A stretch of DNA of 11,914 nucleotides from an uncultured Succinatimonas sp. (GTDB lineage: Bacteria > Pseudomonadota > Gammaproteobacteria > Enterobacterales > Succinivibrionaceae), in assembly GCA_937896115.1 (NCBI GenBank), contig CALBLB010000139.1:1-11914 (forward strand), written 5' to 3'. The first letter of the stretch is position 1. Each line of letters begins with the position of its first letter. Both the position numbers and the translations under genes were made by a program. This document shows, piece by piece, positions 1 to 7,362 of this stretch. The notes beneath the pieces were generated by a model, which was given only the letters and a program-made list of their open reading frames with translations, did no database searches and was not told the origin of the DNA.

Positions 1-96
1 CTGTGGAACTGGGTCGCGCCTTATTACGGCGGCTGGGACAATATCCCGGAAAACGTTAAAGCTCAGGCAAATGCCGAGATCCTGGCAAAGCAATAG
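1..96 (+). CDS. 3' end of an unidentified gene (partial)
   Basis: An open frame enters from the left edge and ends with TAG at 94-96. The 31 visible residues are rich in aromatic residues at first (LWNWVAPYYGGWDNIP) and then form a short charged, probably helical tail (ENVKAQANAEILAKQ). The stop is followed about 55 bases later by a strong hairpin terminator on the same strand, which supports a real gene end. I do not recognise the family. A membrane transporter C-terminus is possible because of the aromatic stretch, but nothing here proves it. Confidence 0.6.
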   Translation: MWNWVAPYYGGWDNIPENVKAQANAEILAKQ

Positions 97-149
97 AGTT
101 TCGTTCCCACTTGCATAAAAGCAGAAGAGCCTAAGCGATCTCGGAAATA

Positions 150-177
150 AAAAATCCCGGCATATGCCGGGATTTTT
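150..177. terminator. bidirectional terminator between the left-edge gene and pyk
   Basis: This is a perfect 28-base palindrome, centred at 163/164, with core CCCGGCATATGCCGGG flanked by A-runs on the left and T-runs on the right. Read on the + strand it ends in five T and can stop the left-edge gene. Read on the minus strand it ends in six T and can stop pyk. Convergent genes commonly share such an element. Confidence 0.85.
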
Positions 178-195
178 GTACGTAACGAATGGATA

Positions 196-1611
196 TTATA
201 AGGTGTGTACCGACATGGTATTTGTAGTTCCTGAAGGTACCAGAGCACCGTTTACCATAATGATGGTATCCCCCTTGCGGGCAAGCTTCTCACGTTCGGC
301 ATATTTCATACCCAGCTTGAAAAATTCATCGGTTGAACTGATGCGATTTACAAGTTTAGGCAGGACTCCGCGTACGAGACACAGCTGTCTGGCGGTTTTT
401 TCGTTGGGAGTTAAGGCAAGGATCGTGGCACGGGGGAAGTATTTGCGCAAAGCCATAGGGGAACTGCCGTGTTCGGTAGCAACAACGATGAGCGGTGCGT
501 TCAAAGTTTCAGAAGCTTCGACGGCTGCTAAACATACGGCTGCAGTGGTGGAGACCTTACCTGATAAAAGTTCTTCAGAGTGAAGACGCGCCTTGATTTC
601 ACGATCGGTTCTTACGCAGATGCTGCTCATGGTTTCCACGGCTTCACGCGGATATTTGCCCTTGGCAGATTCACCAGAAAGCATGACTGCATCGGTTCCG
701 TCGATAATAGCGTTGGCCACGTCACCTGCTTCTGCTCTGGTAGGGCGAGGATTTTTTATCATGGAATCGAGCATCTGAGTTGCGGTGATCACGATCTTAC
801 CCATTTCATTGCAACGGCGGATGATGCGTTTTTGTGCAAAGATCACTTCCTGAGCCGGAATTTCAACACCCATATCGCCGCGGGCGACCATGATCCCGTC
901 AGCTGTTGCCAGAATATCCTCGAAATTATCTATGCCTTCCTGGTTTTCAATTTTGCAGATGATTTTAATGTCTTCACCGCCGTTGGCATCCAAAAATTCA
1001 CGGATGTCCAAAACGTCGCGACGGGATCTGGTGAAAGACGCTGCGACGAAATCTACATTGCGCTTAATGCCAAAAAGCAGATCCTGTTTGTCTTTTTCAG
1101 ACATAAAAGGCATTGAGATATGGGTATTGGGCAGATTCACACCTTTGTGCTCGCCAAGTACACCGTTGTTAAGGACTTCGCATTCAACTTCGGTATCGGT
1201 CGTTGAAAGAACTTTCATACCGATAAGGCCGTCATCAAGCAGTACGGTATCGCCGCGGTTTAGATCGCGGGCCAAATCACCGTAGGTTACGGAAATTATT
1301 TTGTTATTTCCTATTACGGATGAGTCGGTGGTGATGGTGATGTGATCGCCGGTTTTAAGTTCTATATCCTGTCCGTTTTCAAGTTTGTTGGTACGGATCT
1401 CAGGACCTTTGGTATCCAGAAGCACGGCAAACAGTCTGCCGTATTCTTTCATGATTTTTTCTATGGCGTCGATACGGCGTCCGTGTTCTTCATAGTCGCC
1501 GTGAGAAAAATTCAGGCGCATTACATTCATGCCTGAATCAAGTAAGGTTTTTAAAACGGTAGGATCTTCAGATTTGGGTCCGATGGTACAAACCATCTTG
1601 GTCTTTTTCAT
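196..1611 (-). CDS. pykF: pyruvate kinase, PykF-like (type I)
   Basis: The enzyme converts phosphoenolpyruvate and ADP to pyruvate and ATP, the last step of glycolysis, in the cytosol. The product is 471 residues, nearly the length of E. coli PykF (470), and is recognisably similar throughout. It starts MKKTKMVCTIGPK; then come LDTKGPEIRT, the KIENQEG segment, MVARGDMGVEIP, and the signature TRAEAGDVANAIIDGTDAVM followed by LSGESAKGKYP. The C-terminal NEKTA and NGALVPSGTTNT segments match the region that binds fructose 1,6-bisphosphate in PykF, so allosteric activation is likely (inference). A GTG five codons upstream (1626) is in frame, but I chose ATG at 1611: AAAGGA lies five bases upstream of it and the protein then aligns with PykF from residue 1. 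It has its own promoter and is separated from frd by a terminator. Its gene end meets the left-edge gene at a shared palindrome. Confidence 0.95.
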   Translation of the reverse strand: MKKTKMVCTIGPKSEDPTVLKTLLDSGMNVMRLNFSHGDYEEHGRRIDAIEKIMKEYGRLFAVLLDTKGPEIRTNKLENGQDIELKTGDHITITTDSSVIGNNKIISVTYGDLARDLNRGDTVLLDDGLIGMKVLSTTDTEVECEVLNNGVLGEHKGVNLPNTHISMPFMSEKDKQDLLFGIKRNVDFVAASFTRSRRDVLDIREFLDANGGEDIKIICKIENQEGIDNFEDILATADGIMVARGDMGVEIPAQEVIFAQKRIIRRCNEMGKIVITATQMLDSMIKNPRPTRAEAGDVANAIIDGTDAVMLSGESAKGKYPREAVETMSSICVRTDREIKARLHSEELLSGKVSTTAAVCLAAVEASETLNAPLIVVATEHGSSPMALRKYFPRATILALTPNEKTARQLCLVRGVLPKLVNRISSTDEFFKLGMKYAEREKLARKGDTIIMVNGALVPSGTTNTMSVHTL

Positions 1612-1670
1612 ATTTTTCCTTTGCACTTATCTATTTTTGCAACTTTGTTTCATATCCTTTAATGGCGCAA

Positions 1671-1699
1671 ATTATAGCAGAAACTTCGAAGACTTAAGG
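1671..1699 (-). promoter_or_regulatory. pyk promoter (extended -10)
   Basis: On the minus strand TGCTATAAT is present: a perfect -10 TATAAT at 1671-1676 with an extended TG motif. The hexamer at the usual -35 distance (1694-1699) reads CCTTAA and is weak, which fits an extended -10 promoter. Predicted start is near 1664, giving a leader of about 50 bases before the ATG at 1611. Confidence 0.7.
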
Positions 1700-1732
1700 C
1701 TCTTGCATAGCAGATCGGAAGAAAAAAATCGG

Positions 1733-1763
1733 GTATTAAAAAGCCCGCCTTGAAGGCGGGCTT
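1733..1763 (-). terminator. terminator of the frd operon
   Basis: The stem GCCCGCC/GGCGGGC (1743-1749 with 1755-1761, five-base loop, extended by AA/TT pairs) is followed on the minus strand by TTTTTAATA. It lies 22 bases past the frdD stop codon and upstream of the pyk promoter, so it separates frdABCD from pyk. Confidence 0.9.
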
Positions 1764-1785
1764 GAAGATTTTGTTTCAGTCAGTT

Positions 1786-2163
1786 TCAGAAGAGTTTGCA
1801 GTAAATTAAAATCTGCAGACCTAAAACGATGAATGACAAAGCGGCAGCTCCGCCGTAGCACACGTACCAGAAGATCTTGCTGTGAATATTGAAGTCATGG
1901 GTAGAGTGATACATGCGGTGGAGTGAGTAAAAGCTCAGAATGAACACGATGCCGAAAAGCACCAGAGCCAGGAACCAGTTGCCTAAAATGGCTTTGGCCT
2001 GAGCAAAACTCAAAAGACCGGTGGTAACGTCGGGAGAGCATATGCCGGCCAGAATGAATACTACCATTACGGCAGGAAGCACCCAGGCAGCGACCATACC
2101 GCCGGTACCGAACATCAGCCAGAAAATGGGCTCGTCAGAACGGGTAGGAAGAATAGGACGCAT
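1786..2163 (-). CDS. frdD: fumarate reductase membrane anchor subunit D
   Basis: FrdD is the second small membrane anchor of quinol:fumarate reductase; with FrdC it holds FrdAB on the inner membrane and forms the quinol site. The product is 125 residues (E. coli FrdD 119). It keeps the N-terminal family signature RSDEPIFW (8-15) followed by FGTGGM, and the LHRMYHSTHD segment (81-90) that matches LHRMHHAMHD of E. coli. Three hydrophobic stretches are visible, about 24-42, 62-80 and 98-121, as expected for three membrane helices. ATG at 2163 is preceded by AGGAGA at close spacing and lies 11 bases after the frdC stop, so it is translated from the same message. It is the last gene of the operon, 22 bases before the terminator stem. 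Confidence 0.93.
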   Translation of the reverse strand: MRPILPTRSDEPIFWLMFGTGGMVAAWVLPAVMVVFILAGICSPDVTTGLLSFAQAKAILGNWFLALVLFGIVFILSFYSLHRMYHSTHDFNIHSKIFWYVCYGGAAALSFIVLGLQILIYCKLF

Positions 2164-2174
2164 AAATCTCTCCT

Positions 2175-2627
2175 TTACTTGGTAAGCAGTGCGGCACCGA
2201 GGACTACCACGAAACCGCCGATGACAGCAGCGTAGAGGCCGATTTTGGTGACATAATCAGGAAGCAGTTCGGTGCTGTTCTTGTTCATGAATACGCGCAC
2301 AGCTTTAGGCATGAGGTTGAACCAGGTAACCATGTGGAAGAGCTGAGCAACCAGGGTCAGTACATTCAGCGCGATCACCACAGGATTGCCTAAGAAGCTC
2401 TGAACCCACCAAAGGTACGGAGCAACGCTGTCGGCATTCTGATTGCCGCTGTCTAAATCACACATGGCAAAAAGGAAGATACCAAGTGCAATTTCCAAAG
2501 TGGCGAACAGTGCAAGCACGGCAGTGCCTTCACGGATCATGTAGCGTATGTAGAAGGGATTTTCCTTCCACCAGGTGGCCTTCACTTCAGGGTGATACGG
2601 CTTGCGGAACGATTTAACTTCTGACAT
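2175..2627 (-). CDS. frdC: fumarate reductase membrane anchor subunit C
   Basis: FrdC is a membrane anchor of quinol:fumarate reductase. The N-terminal segment with TWW, PFY and MIREGTAV (residues 18-37) matches the E. coli pattern [20 protein letters not shown]. E33 in REGT corresponds to the conserved Glu29 implicated in quinone binding in E. coli. Three hydrophobic helices lie at about 35-56, 79-104 and 128-148, and the HMVTWFNLMPKA segment (98-109) follows the second. The protein is 150 residues against 131 in E. coli. Much of the extra length is in the loop between helices 1 and 2, a polar stretch around 57-66 (LDSGNQNADS) then VAPYLWW. ATG at 2627 follows the frdB stop by three bases, and the Shine-Dalgarno GAGGAG lies in the last frdB codons, implying translational coupling. 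Confidence 0.93.
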   Translation of the reverse strand: MSEVKSFRKPYHPEVKATWWKENPFYIRYMIREGTAVLALFATLEIALGIFLFAMCDLDSGNQNADSVAPYLWWVQSFLGNPVVIALNVLTLVAQLFHMVTWFNLMPKAVRVFMNKNSTELLPDYVTKIGLYAAVIGGFVVVLGAALLTK

Positions 2628-2630
2628 TGC

Positions 2631-3386
2631 TTACTCCTCAGGCTTAAAAAGCTTGATGACATAGTCGGTGGCACTCATCTTTTTGCCAAGCTGGATGGCA
2701 GAAGAAGGATCTACCTGCTTGGGGCAGACTTCTGAGCAGTAACCGACGAAAGTGCATCCCCAGACGCCGTTTTCGGAGTTGAGGAAAGGCAGACGCTGAG
2801 CGGTACCGCTGTCACGGCTGTCGGTGTTGTAACGATACAGCAGAGTCAAAGCGGCAGGACCGATGAACTCAGGGTTCAGCTTGTACTGCGGGCATGCAGC
2901 GTAGCAACAACCGCAGTTGATGCACTGTGCAAACTGCAAGTAAGCTTCCATTTGCATGGGGCTTTGCTTGAAGTTTTTGTTAAGCGGCATGTTCGCATCT
3001 TTCTTCGAAGGAATGATGTAGGGCTTGATAAGCTCAATCTTCTCGATGAGATCTGACAGATCTACGACCAGATCACGTTCAATCGGGAAGTTGGCCAAAG
3101 GTTCAATCTTCAGAGACTGTCCGTCATAATCACGCAAGAAGGTCTTGCAGGCAAGATGAGGAACACCGTTGACCATCATGCCGCAGGAGCCGCAGATTGC
3201 CATACGGCATGACCAGCGGAATGATAAGGAGGGCTCGAGATTGTCCTTGATATAGAACAAAGCTTCAAGCAGAGAAGTGCCGTGGTGATACGGAACGTCG
3301 AAAGTCTGTTCCCAAGGCTTTTCATCCTGCTCCGGACGATAACGGAGCACGGTGATCTTCATATTTTTGATATCGTTCTCAGCCAT
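2631..3386 (-). CDS. frdB: fumarate reductase iron-sulfur subunit
   Basis: FrdB carries electrons from the quinol site in FrdCD to FAD in FrdA through three iron-sulfur clusters. The 251-residue product shows all the ligands. The plant-ferredoxin type [2Fe-2S] set is C60, C65, C68 and C80 (SCRMAICGSCG then LACKT). The C-terminal bacterial-ferredoxin domain has CINCGCCYAACP (C155, C158, C161, C165) and CTFVGYCSEVCPK (C211, C217, C221), which serve the [4Fe-4S] and [3Fe-4S] clusters. The segment NFPIERDLVVD (99-109) is also shared with E. coli FrdB. ATG at 3386 lies three bases after the frdA stop, with GGAGG inside the end of frdA as ribosome site. I see no missing ligand and no frameshift. 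Confidence 0.96.
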   Translation of the reverse strand: MAENDIKNMKITVLRYRPEQDEKPWEQTFDVPYHHGTSLLEALFYIKDNLEPSLSFRWSCRMAICGSCGMMVNGVPHLACKTFLRDYDGQSLKIEPLANFPIERDLVVDLSDLIEKIELIKPYIIPSKKDANMPLNKNFKQSPMQMEAYLQFAQCINCGCCYAACPQYKLNPEFIGPAALTLLYRYNTDSRDSGTAQRLPFLNSENGVWGCTFVGYCSEVCPKQVDPSSAIQLGKKMSATDYVIKLFKPEE

Positions 3387-3389
3387 TTG

Positions 3390-5207
3390 TTACTTGGCCT
3401 CCTTTGCTGCTTTGGCCTTTCTTGCGACCTCTGCCTGCTCAGCCTCGGCGCCGTAAACGCGTTTGGCAGGCTGGAAGGTAGTGATCTTGACGTCTTGGAG
3501 CTTAATCTCAGGCTCGCCGGTTTCCTGATTTAAGAAAGCCAGAGAGTGCTTGAGGAAGTTCACATCGTCACGCTGTTTGTATGCGCCGTTAGGACCGTCC
3601 AAACGCTGGTGGGAGCCACGGGACTCTTTACGGTTGATGGCTGAATACACCATGGTCTGGGCAACATCGAGGGTGTAACCAAGTTCGATGAGGTTCATCC
3701 ATTCGGTATTGAATACGCGGCCGCGATCGGAAATACCGATGTTCTTGTAACGCTGTTTAAGTTCTTTGAGCTTCTTAATGGTTGCAGCCATGGATTCTTC
3801 TTCACGGTAAATACCGACACCGGCTTCCATGGATTCACCCATTTCGTGGCGAACTTTACCCTGAGATTCAGTTCCTTTGATGTCAAACAAGGAGAGAGCA
3901 CGTTTTTCAGCAGCTTCTGCCTGACGGGCCAATTCTGCAGAGTCGTAATCTTTGACAGCGTGGGCTCTTTCGGCCATGGCATCACCGCCGGCTTTACCGA
4001 ATACGACAGTTTCGACCAAGGAGTTGGAGCCAAGGCGGTTAGCGCCGTGAATACCGACTGAAGCGCATTCGCCGGCAGCATACAGACCTTCCATAGGAGT
4101 AGCGGTTCTGCCGTCAGTTTCGATGCCGCCCATGGTGTAGTGAACCACAGGACGTACCGGTACAGGAGCCTTGACCGGGTCAACACCTGAATAGGTTTGT
4201 GCCAATTCACAAATGAGAGGCAGACGTTCGTGCAGGTATTTTTCACCCAAATGGGTCAAATCGAGCAATACGGCCTCGCCCAAAGGATATTTAATGGTAC
4301 GGCCTTTCTTGGATTCATTCCAGAAAGCTTGAGACAGACGATCACGAGGACCCAATTCCATATACTTGTTCTTAGGCTGCCCAACCGGAGTCTCGGGGCC
4401 CAAACCGTAATCTTGCAGATAACGATAGTGATCCTTGTTATACAGAACACCACCTTCACCACGGCAACCTTCAGTCATCAACAGTCCGCATCCGAGCAAA
4501 CCGGTAGGATGGTATTGCACGAATTCCATGTCACGTAAAGGAACGCCGTGACGGTAAGCCAAAGCCTGTCCGTCACCGGTAACGATACCGCCGTTGGTGT
4601 TGAACAGATAGCAACGTCCGGCACCGCCAGTGGCTAAAAATACGGCTTTTGCGTTGATTTGGCGGAAAATGCCGTTCTGAAGATCGTAACAGACCACGCC
4701 GCGGCACACACCGTCTTCTACCAAGAGGTCGAGAACAAAGTGTTCGTCAAAACGCTCAATGGACGGGAAAGAGACGGAAGTCTGGAATAAAGTATGGAGC
4801 ATGTGGAAGCCGGATTTATCGGCTGCGAACCAAGTGCGAGGCACCTTCATGCCGCCGAAACGACGAACGTTGACGTCGCCGTTAGGCTTACGTGACCAAG
4901 GACAGCCCCAGTGTTCGAGCTGATAAAGCTCGGGGGTGGTGTGACGGACAAAGTATTCGACTACATCCTGCTCGCACAACCAGTCGCCGCCGGCAACGGT
5001 GTCTTCAAAGTGCTTTTGTAACGAGTCGTCTTCGCGAACTACACCGGCAGCGCCGCCTTCTGCGGCAACAGTGTGTGAACGCATAGGGTATACTTTGGAA
5101 ATGAGTGCAATGCGAAGCTTGGGATCAGCCTGCGCAACTGCAATGGCAGCACGAAGACCAGCTCCGCCGGCACCCACGATCGCAACATCGTATTGATATT
5201 TTTCCAC
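3390..5207 (-). CDS. frdA: fumarate reductase flavoprotein subunit
   Basis: FrdA is the catalytic subunit that reduces fumarate to succinate, the terminal step of anaerobic respiration and succinate fermentation; it sits on the cytoplasmic face with FrdB. The 605 residues include the FAD-binding GAGGAG (12-17), RSHTVAAEGG whose H45 corresponds to the covalent FAD histidine (His44 in E. coli), HPTG (233-236), the active-site arginine R288 in GPRDR, H356 in HYTMGG and R391 in GANRLGSNS. The segments KVYPMRSHT and AGGDWLCEQDVV are much closer to Frd than to SdhA, and the FrdC/FrdD neighbours settle Frd over Sdh. The start is GTG at 5207, preceded by AGGAGA six bases upstream. The C-terminus is a Lys/Ala-rich tail. 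It is the first gene of frdABCD. Confidence 0.96.
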   Translation of the reverse strand: MEKYQYDVAIVGAGGAGLRAAIAVAQADPKLRIALISKVYPMRSHTVAAEGGAAGVVREDDSLQKHFEDTVAGGDWLCEQDVVEYFVRHTTPELYQLEHWGCPWSRKPNGDVNVRRFGGMKVPRTWFAADKSGFHMLHTLFQTSVSFPSIERFDEHFVLDLLVEDGVCRGVVCYDLQNGIFRQINAKAVFLATGGAGRCYLFNTNGGIVTGDGQALAYRHGVPLRDMEFVQYHPTGLLGCGLLMTEGCRGEGGVLYNKDHYRYLQDYGLGPETPVGQPKNKYMELGPRDRLSQAFWNESKKGRTIKYPLGEAVLLDLTHLGEKYLHERLPLICELAQTYSGVDPVKAPVPVRPVVHYTMGGIETDGRTATPMEGLYAAGECASVGIHGANRLGSNSLVETVVFGKAGGDAMAERAHAVKDYDSAELARQAEAAEKRALSLFDIKGTESQGKVRHEMGESMEAGVGIYREEESMAATIKKLKELKQRYKNIGISDRGRVFNTEWMNLIELGYTLDVAQTMVYSAINRKESRGSHQRLDGPNGAYKQRDDVNFLKHSLAFLNQETGEPEIKLQDVKITTFQPAKRVYGAEAEQAEVARKAKAAKEAK

Positions 5208-5285
5208 GTGAATCTCCTAATGATCCGCGCTGCGTTTGCCTGTTTTGGGCAGACACAGTCGGACAGCAAGCAAAAAATCGTTGTA

Positions 5286-5314
5286 ATTATATATGAAAAC
5301 AAGGCTGCATTTGT
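5286..5314 (-). promoter_or_regulatory. candidate frd operon promoter
   Basis: On the minus strand a perfect TATAAT lies at 5286-5291, about 80 bases before the frdA GTG; the predicted start is near 5279, leaving a leader of roughly 70 bases. The hexamer 17 bases upstream (5309-5314) reads ACAAAT and is poor, so an activator would be expected. That position falls inside the psd terminator hairpin. I found no convincing FNR palindrome (TTGAT-N4-ATCAA) in 5208-5388, so anaerobic control is not shown by the sequence. Confidence 0.5.
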
Positions 5315-5322
5315 ATGCAGCC
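5295..5322 (-). terminator. terminator of psd
   Basis: Stem GGCTGCAT/ATGCAGCC (5303-5310 with 5315-5322) closes a four-base loop and is followed on the minus strand by TTGTTTT. It lies about 65 bases beyond the psd stop codon and upstream of frdA. The intervening 3' region also holds an imperfect hairpin at 5333-5364 (TCTAAA and TGCGG arms). Confidence 0.75.
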
Positions 5323-5388
5323 TGTTGTGTAGTCTAAATCTTGCGGGCTATGCCGCATTTTAGATCGCAGATCTAGCCTGATGGAAAT

Positions 5389-6231
5389 TTAACGGCATAG
5401 AGGTTGTCCCATATGAATAGGTGTGCCTTCAACGATATTATCGGTGAAATCGCCAAAACTTTCCGGCCACATGCATATTACGGTGGAACCGAAACAGAAA
5501 TAACCTATCTCTTCACCTTTTAAGAAAGAGTGTTGATCCGGTTCGTAATATTTAATCCCAAGTCCTTTACGACGCTTTACGGTACCGGACCAGCTGGTAT
5601 GAATACTGCCTACAATGGCAGCTCCTACAAAAATCAGGCAAAAAGGACCGTCTTGAGTTTCGAATATACAGACAAGACGTTCATTGGCCGTGTAAAGCCC
5701 GGGCATATGGGAGGTATTGCGTTTTCCTACGGGAAAATGACGTCCCGGTATATGAATGGTTTTTACCAAAGTTGCGTCTATAGGCATGTGAACGCGGTGA
5801 TAATTTGACGGAGAAAGATATAAGGTTGCAAATTTGCCGTTTTCAAAAGGAGCGCAGTCCTGGCTGTCACCTCCCATCAAAGCTTTGAAGGAATAGTCTA
5901 TGCCTTTTGCTTGTATAAGCCGTCCTGCGGTGATGGTGCCGCAAGCACCCACCGTTCCGTCAACAGGGGATATTCCCAAACATTTATCGGCAATCGGACG
6001 GGCATCTTTTCGCAGTTTTCTTATAAAAAACTCGTTAAATGTTGCGTAACTTGCCGGATCTGGATTTTGGCATTCTTCAAGGTTTATATGGTAGGCCTTG
6101 ATGAAATCGCGGATCAAAAAGGCTGAAATTTTGCCCATTTTTGCTTCAGCAAGTCGTCCCATCAGTTTGGTGAGAGTTGAAAACGGCATGGCGTAGTCAA
6201 AAAATTTCAATAATGTGTTAGTTAAAGACAT
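5389..6231 (-). CDS. psd: phosphatidylserine decarboxylase proenzyme
   Basis: Psd decarboxylates phosphatidylserine to phosphatidylethanolamine at the inner membrane. The proenzyme cuts itself between Gly and Ser of a (L)GST motif, and the serine becomes the pyruvoyl cofactor of the small alpha chain. The 280-residue product has FNEFFIRKL near 65-73, SPVDG (89-93, catalytic Asp91), YHRVHMP (144-150, catalytic-triad histidine) and FGST (247-250, Ser249). All three self-cleavage residues are therefore present. The leucine of the usual LGST is phenylalanine here, which leaves the cleaved Gly-Ser bond intact. The N-terminal hydrophobic stretch around residues 5-25 fits membrane association. ATG at 6231 has AGGA about seven bases upstream and its own promoter. 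It is a single-gene unit between the transposase-like gene and frd. Confidence 0.94.
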   Translation of the reverse strand: MSLTNTLLKFFDYAMPFSTLTKLMGRLAEAKMGKISAFLIRDFIKAYHINLEECQNPDPASYATFNEFFIRKLRKDARPIADKCLGISPVDGTVGACGTITAGRLIQAKGIDYSFKALMGGDSQDCAPFENGKFATLYLSPSNYHRVHMPIDATLVKTIHIPGRHFPVGKRNTSHMPGLYTANERLVCIFETQDGPFCLIFVGAAIVGSIHTSWSGTVKRRKGLGIKYYEPDQHSFLKGEEIGYFCFGSTVICMWPESFGDFTDNIVEGTPIHMGQPLCR

Positions 6232-6268
6232 GGATGATCCTGAAATAAGGCCTTGTGATTGATTAAAG

Positions 6269-6298
6269 ATTCTAGCAGACGGATGATGTTATCGTCAG
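6269..6298 (-). promoter_or_regulatory. psd promoter
   Basis: On the minus strand CTGACG (6293-6298, -35, four of six matches) is 18 bases from TAGAAT (6269-6274, -10, five of six), with an extended TG one base upstream of the -10. Predicted start is near 6262, giving a leader of about 30 bases. It lies in the 87-base gap after the transposase-like gene, where I see no terminator, so some read-through into psd is also possible. Confidence 0.65.
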
Positions 6299-6318
6299 TT
6301 ACGTATGCATGTAGATTT

Positions 6319-7362
6319 TTAATTGTCAGAATTTTCACCTGTTGCGATCAAATGCGCATACATCATCGGAGGAATGATTTGTTCGTCGGAGGTGAACTTT
6401 GTGCGCAACCTTCTTGAAAGTTCGGTTTTATCTTGAATGTTTAAAAGCGGCAATAAGCCTAGTGCAGTCATAATATTATTCATGGTGCGAACGTAATGAC
6501 CGTTGTTAGCTTTTATATAGAGTATGGGACCGTCGCCGCCTACCGGATAATCAACCAGTAGTAAAGCACGTCTTAACGAATTTTTAATTTCATGAAAGTC
6601 GGTAGTGATACCTGCGTCAGCAACTTTCTTTTCAAGTACACGTACTACCGCATTTGCTACCATCTCAAAAGTAAAACGACCAAAAATCGGATCTTCATTA
6701 TTATCGTGAAGCAATTTTTCGTAAGTTTTGTCGTCTATATCCTGAGGTCTTATTTTTTCAGGATCTATTCCGTGATCCGATTGCAGATGATCGCGAACGA
6801 AATTTAGAATGCGAAAACGTTCCGTACTTAAAAGGCGCAAAAAACCGTCGGCATCTGCTAGGGGATCTTCTGGGTTAAAACACGAGGACATGATTGCGGT
6901 TTCTATGCCGAATTTTAAGCCTGTGTTTTCGAATTTAAGGATCCTGGCAAGAGCTCTTTCAAAAAAGGTTTGATTTAAATTTAAATTTAATTTTTGATGA
7001 TAGCGTCTTTGCAGATAGTTCAAACGGTAATCAAGTTTAAGACAGCCGCACCATACCGCCTTTAGTACAAATGAAGAGTAATTCAGCGAAGGCATACCGT
7101 CTTGCAATTCTTGCTGTTCTTTTTTTATAGCCAAAGATCTAATCTGTGATACCGTCCTTGCGGTGCTGAAGGTGCGTAATTCACGGGAATTGCGTCGTAC
7201 TTCTTCGCGCAGTTTTTCCAAGGCTTCCGGATCTTTTTCCAAAAAAAGATCAAGTCTGCCAAGTTTCTTAACAGTACGATGAGCTACTGCTCCGTTCTTG
7301 CGGAATGACTCTATTATGTAGATGTATTCGGCTCCGCCCGATTTTTTTATTTGCACGAACAT
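6319..7362 (-). CDS. IS1634/IS4-type transposase-like protein lacking a visible DDE core
   Basis: The first 60 residues (MFVQIKKSGGAEYIYIIES, then RTVKKLGRLD and EKDPEALEKLREE) look like the N-terminus of IS1634-type (IS4 group) transposases. Residues about 95-175 (SFVLKAVWCGCLKLDYRLNYL, ALARILKF) fit the next helical region of that family. From about residue 226 (EDPIFGRFTFEMVANAVVRVLEKK) to the end, the protein resembles the family's C-terminal region (GHF-type helix, LLRLLE-like, then a GLLPLLNI segment). The catalytic middle expected between them (DxT near a strand, second D, YxxR-type E region) is not recognisable, and the protein is 347 residues against roughly 500-600 for full enzymes. 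The frame is intact. ATG at 7362 has no good ribosome site; GAGG is 15 bases upstream, in the loop of a small hairpin (7371-7386). No matching terminal repeats flank it. It could be an in-frame deletion remnant, a domesticated derivative, or a divergent family. Family assignment is from motif memory. Confidence 0.6.
   Translation of the reverse strand: MFVQIKKSGGAEYIYIIESFRKNGAVAHRTVKKLGRLDLFLEKDPEALEKLREEVRRNSRELRTFSTARTVSQIRSLAIKKEQQELQDGMPSLNYSSFVLKAVWCGCLKLDYRLNYLQRRYHQKLNLNLNQTFFERALARILKFENTGLKFGIETAIMSSCFNPEDPLADADGFLRLLSTERFRILNFVRDHLQSDHGIDPEKIRPQDIDDKTYEKLLHDNNEDPIFGRFTFEMVANAVVRVLEKKVADAGITTDFHEIKNSLRRALLLVDYPVGGDGPILYIKANNGHYVRTMNNIMTALGLLPLLNIQDKTELSRRLRTKFTSDEQIIPPMMYAHLIATGENSDN

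Noticed and set aside
164..583. 139-codon + strand open frame opposite pyk
   Set aside because: It starts inside the shared terminator palindrome and lies wholly antisense to well-conserved pyruvate kinase.
1609..1626. GTG at 1626 as the pyk start
   Set aside because: It would place the ribosome site AAAGGA inside the coding region; ATG at 1611 has that site at correct spacing and matches PykF residue 1.
3695..4246. 183-codon open frame on the minus strand inside frdA
   Set aside because: It is an alternative frame of frdA, which has every active-site motif. The shadow protein matches nothing I recognise and has no ribosome site.
5208..5388. FNR or ArcA operator upstream of frdA
   Set aside because: No TTGAT-N4-ATCAA or clear ArcA-type repeat was found on reading both strands.
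5389..6231. Psd as an inactive enzyme because LGST reads FGST
   Set aside because: The Gly-Ser cleavage bond and the Asp/His residues are all present; only the residue before glycine differs.
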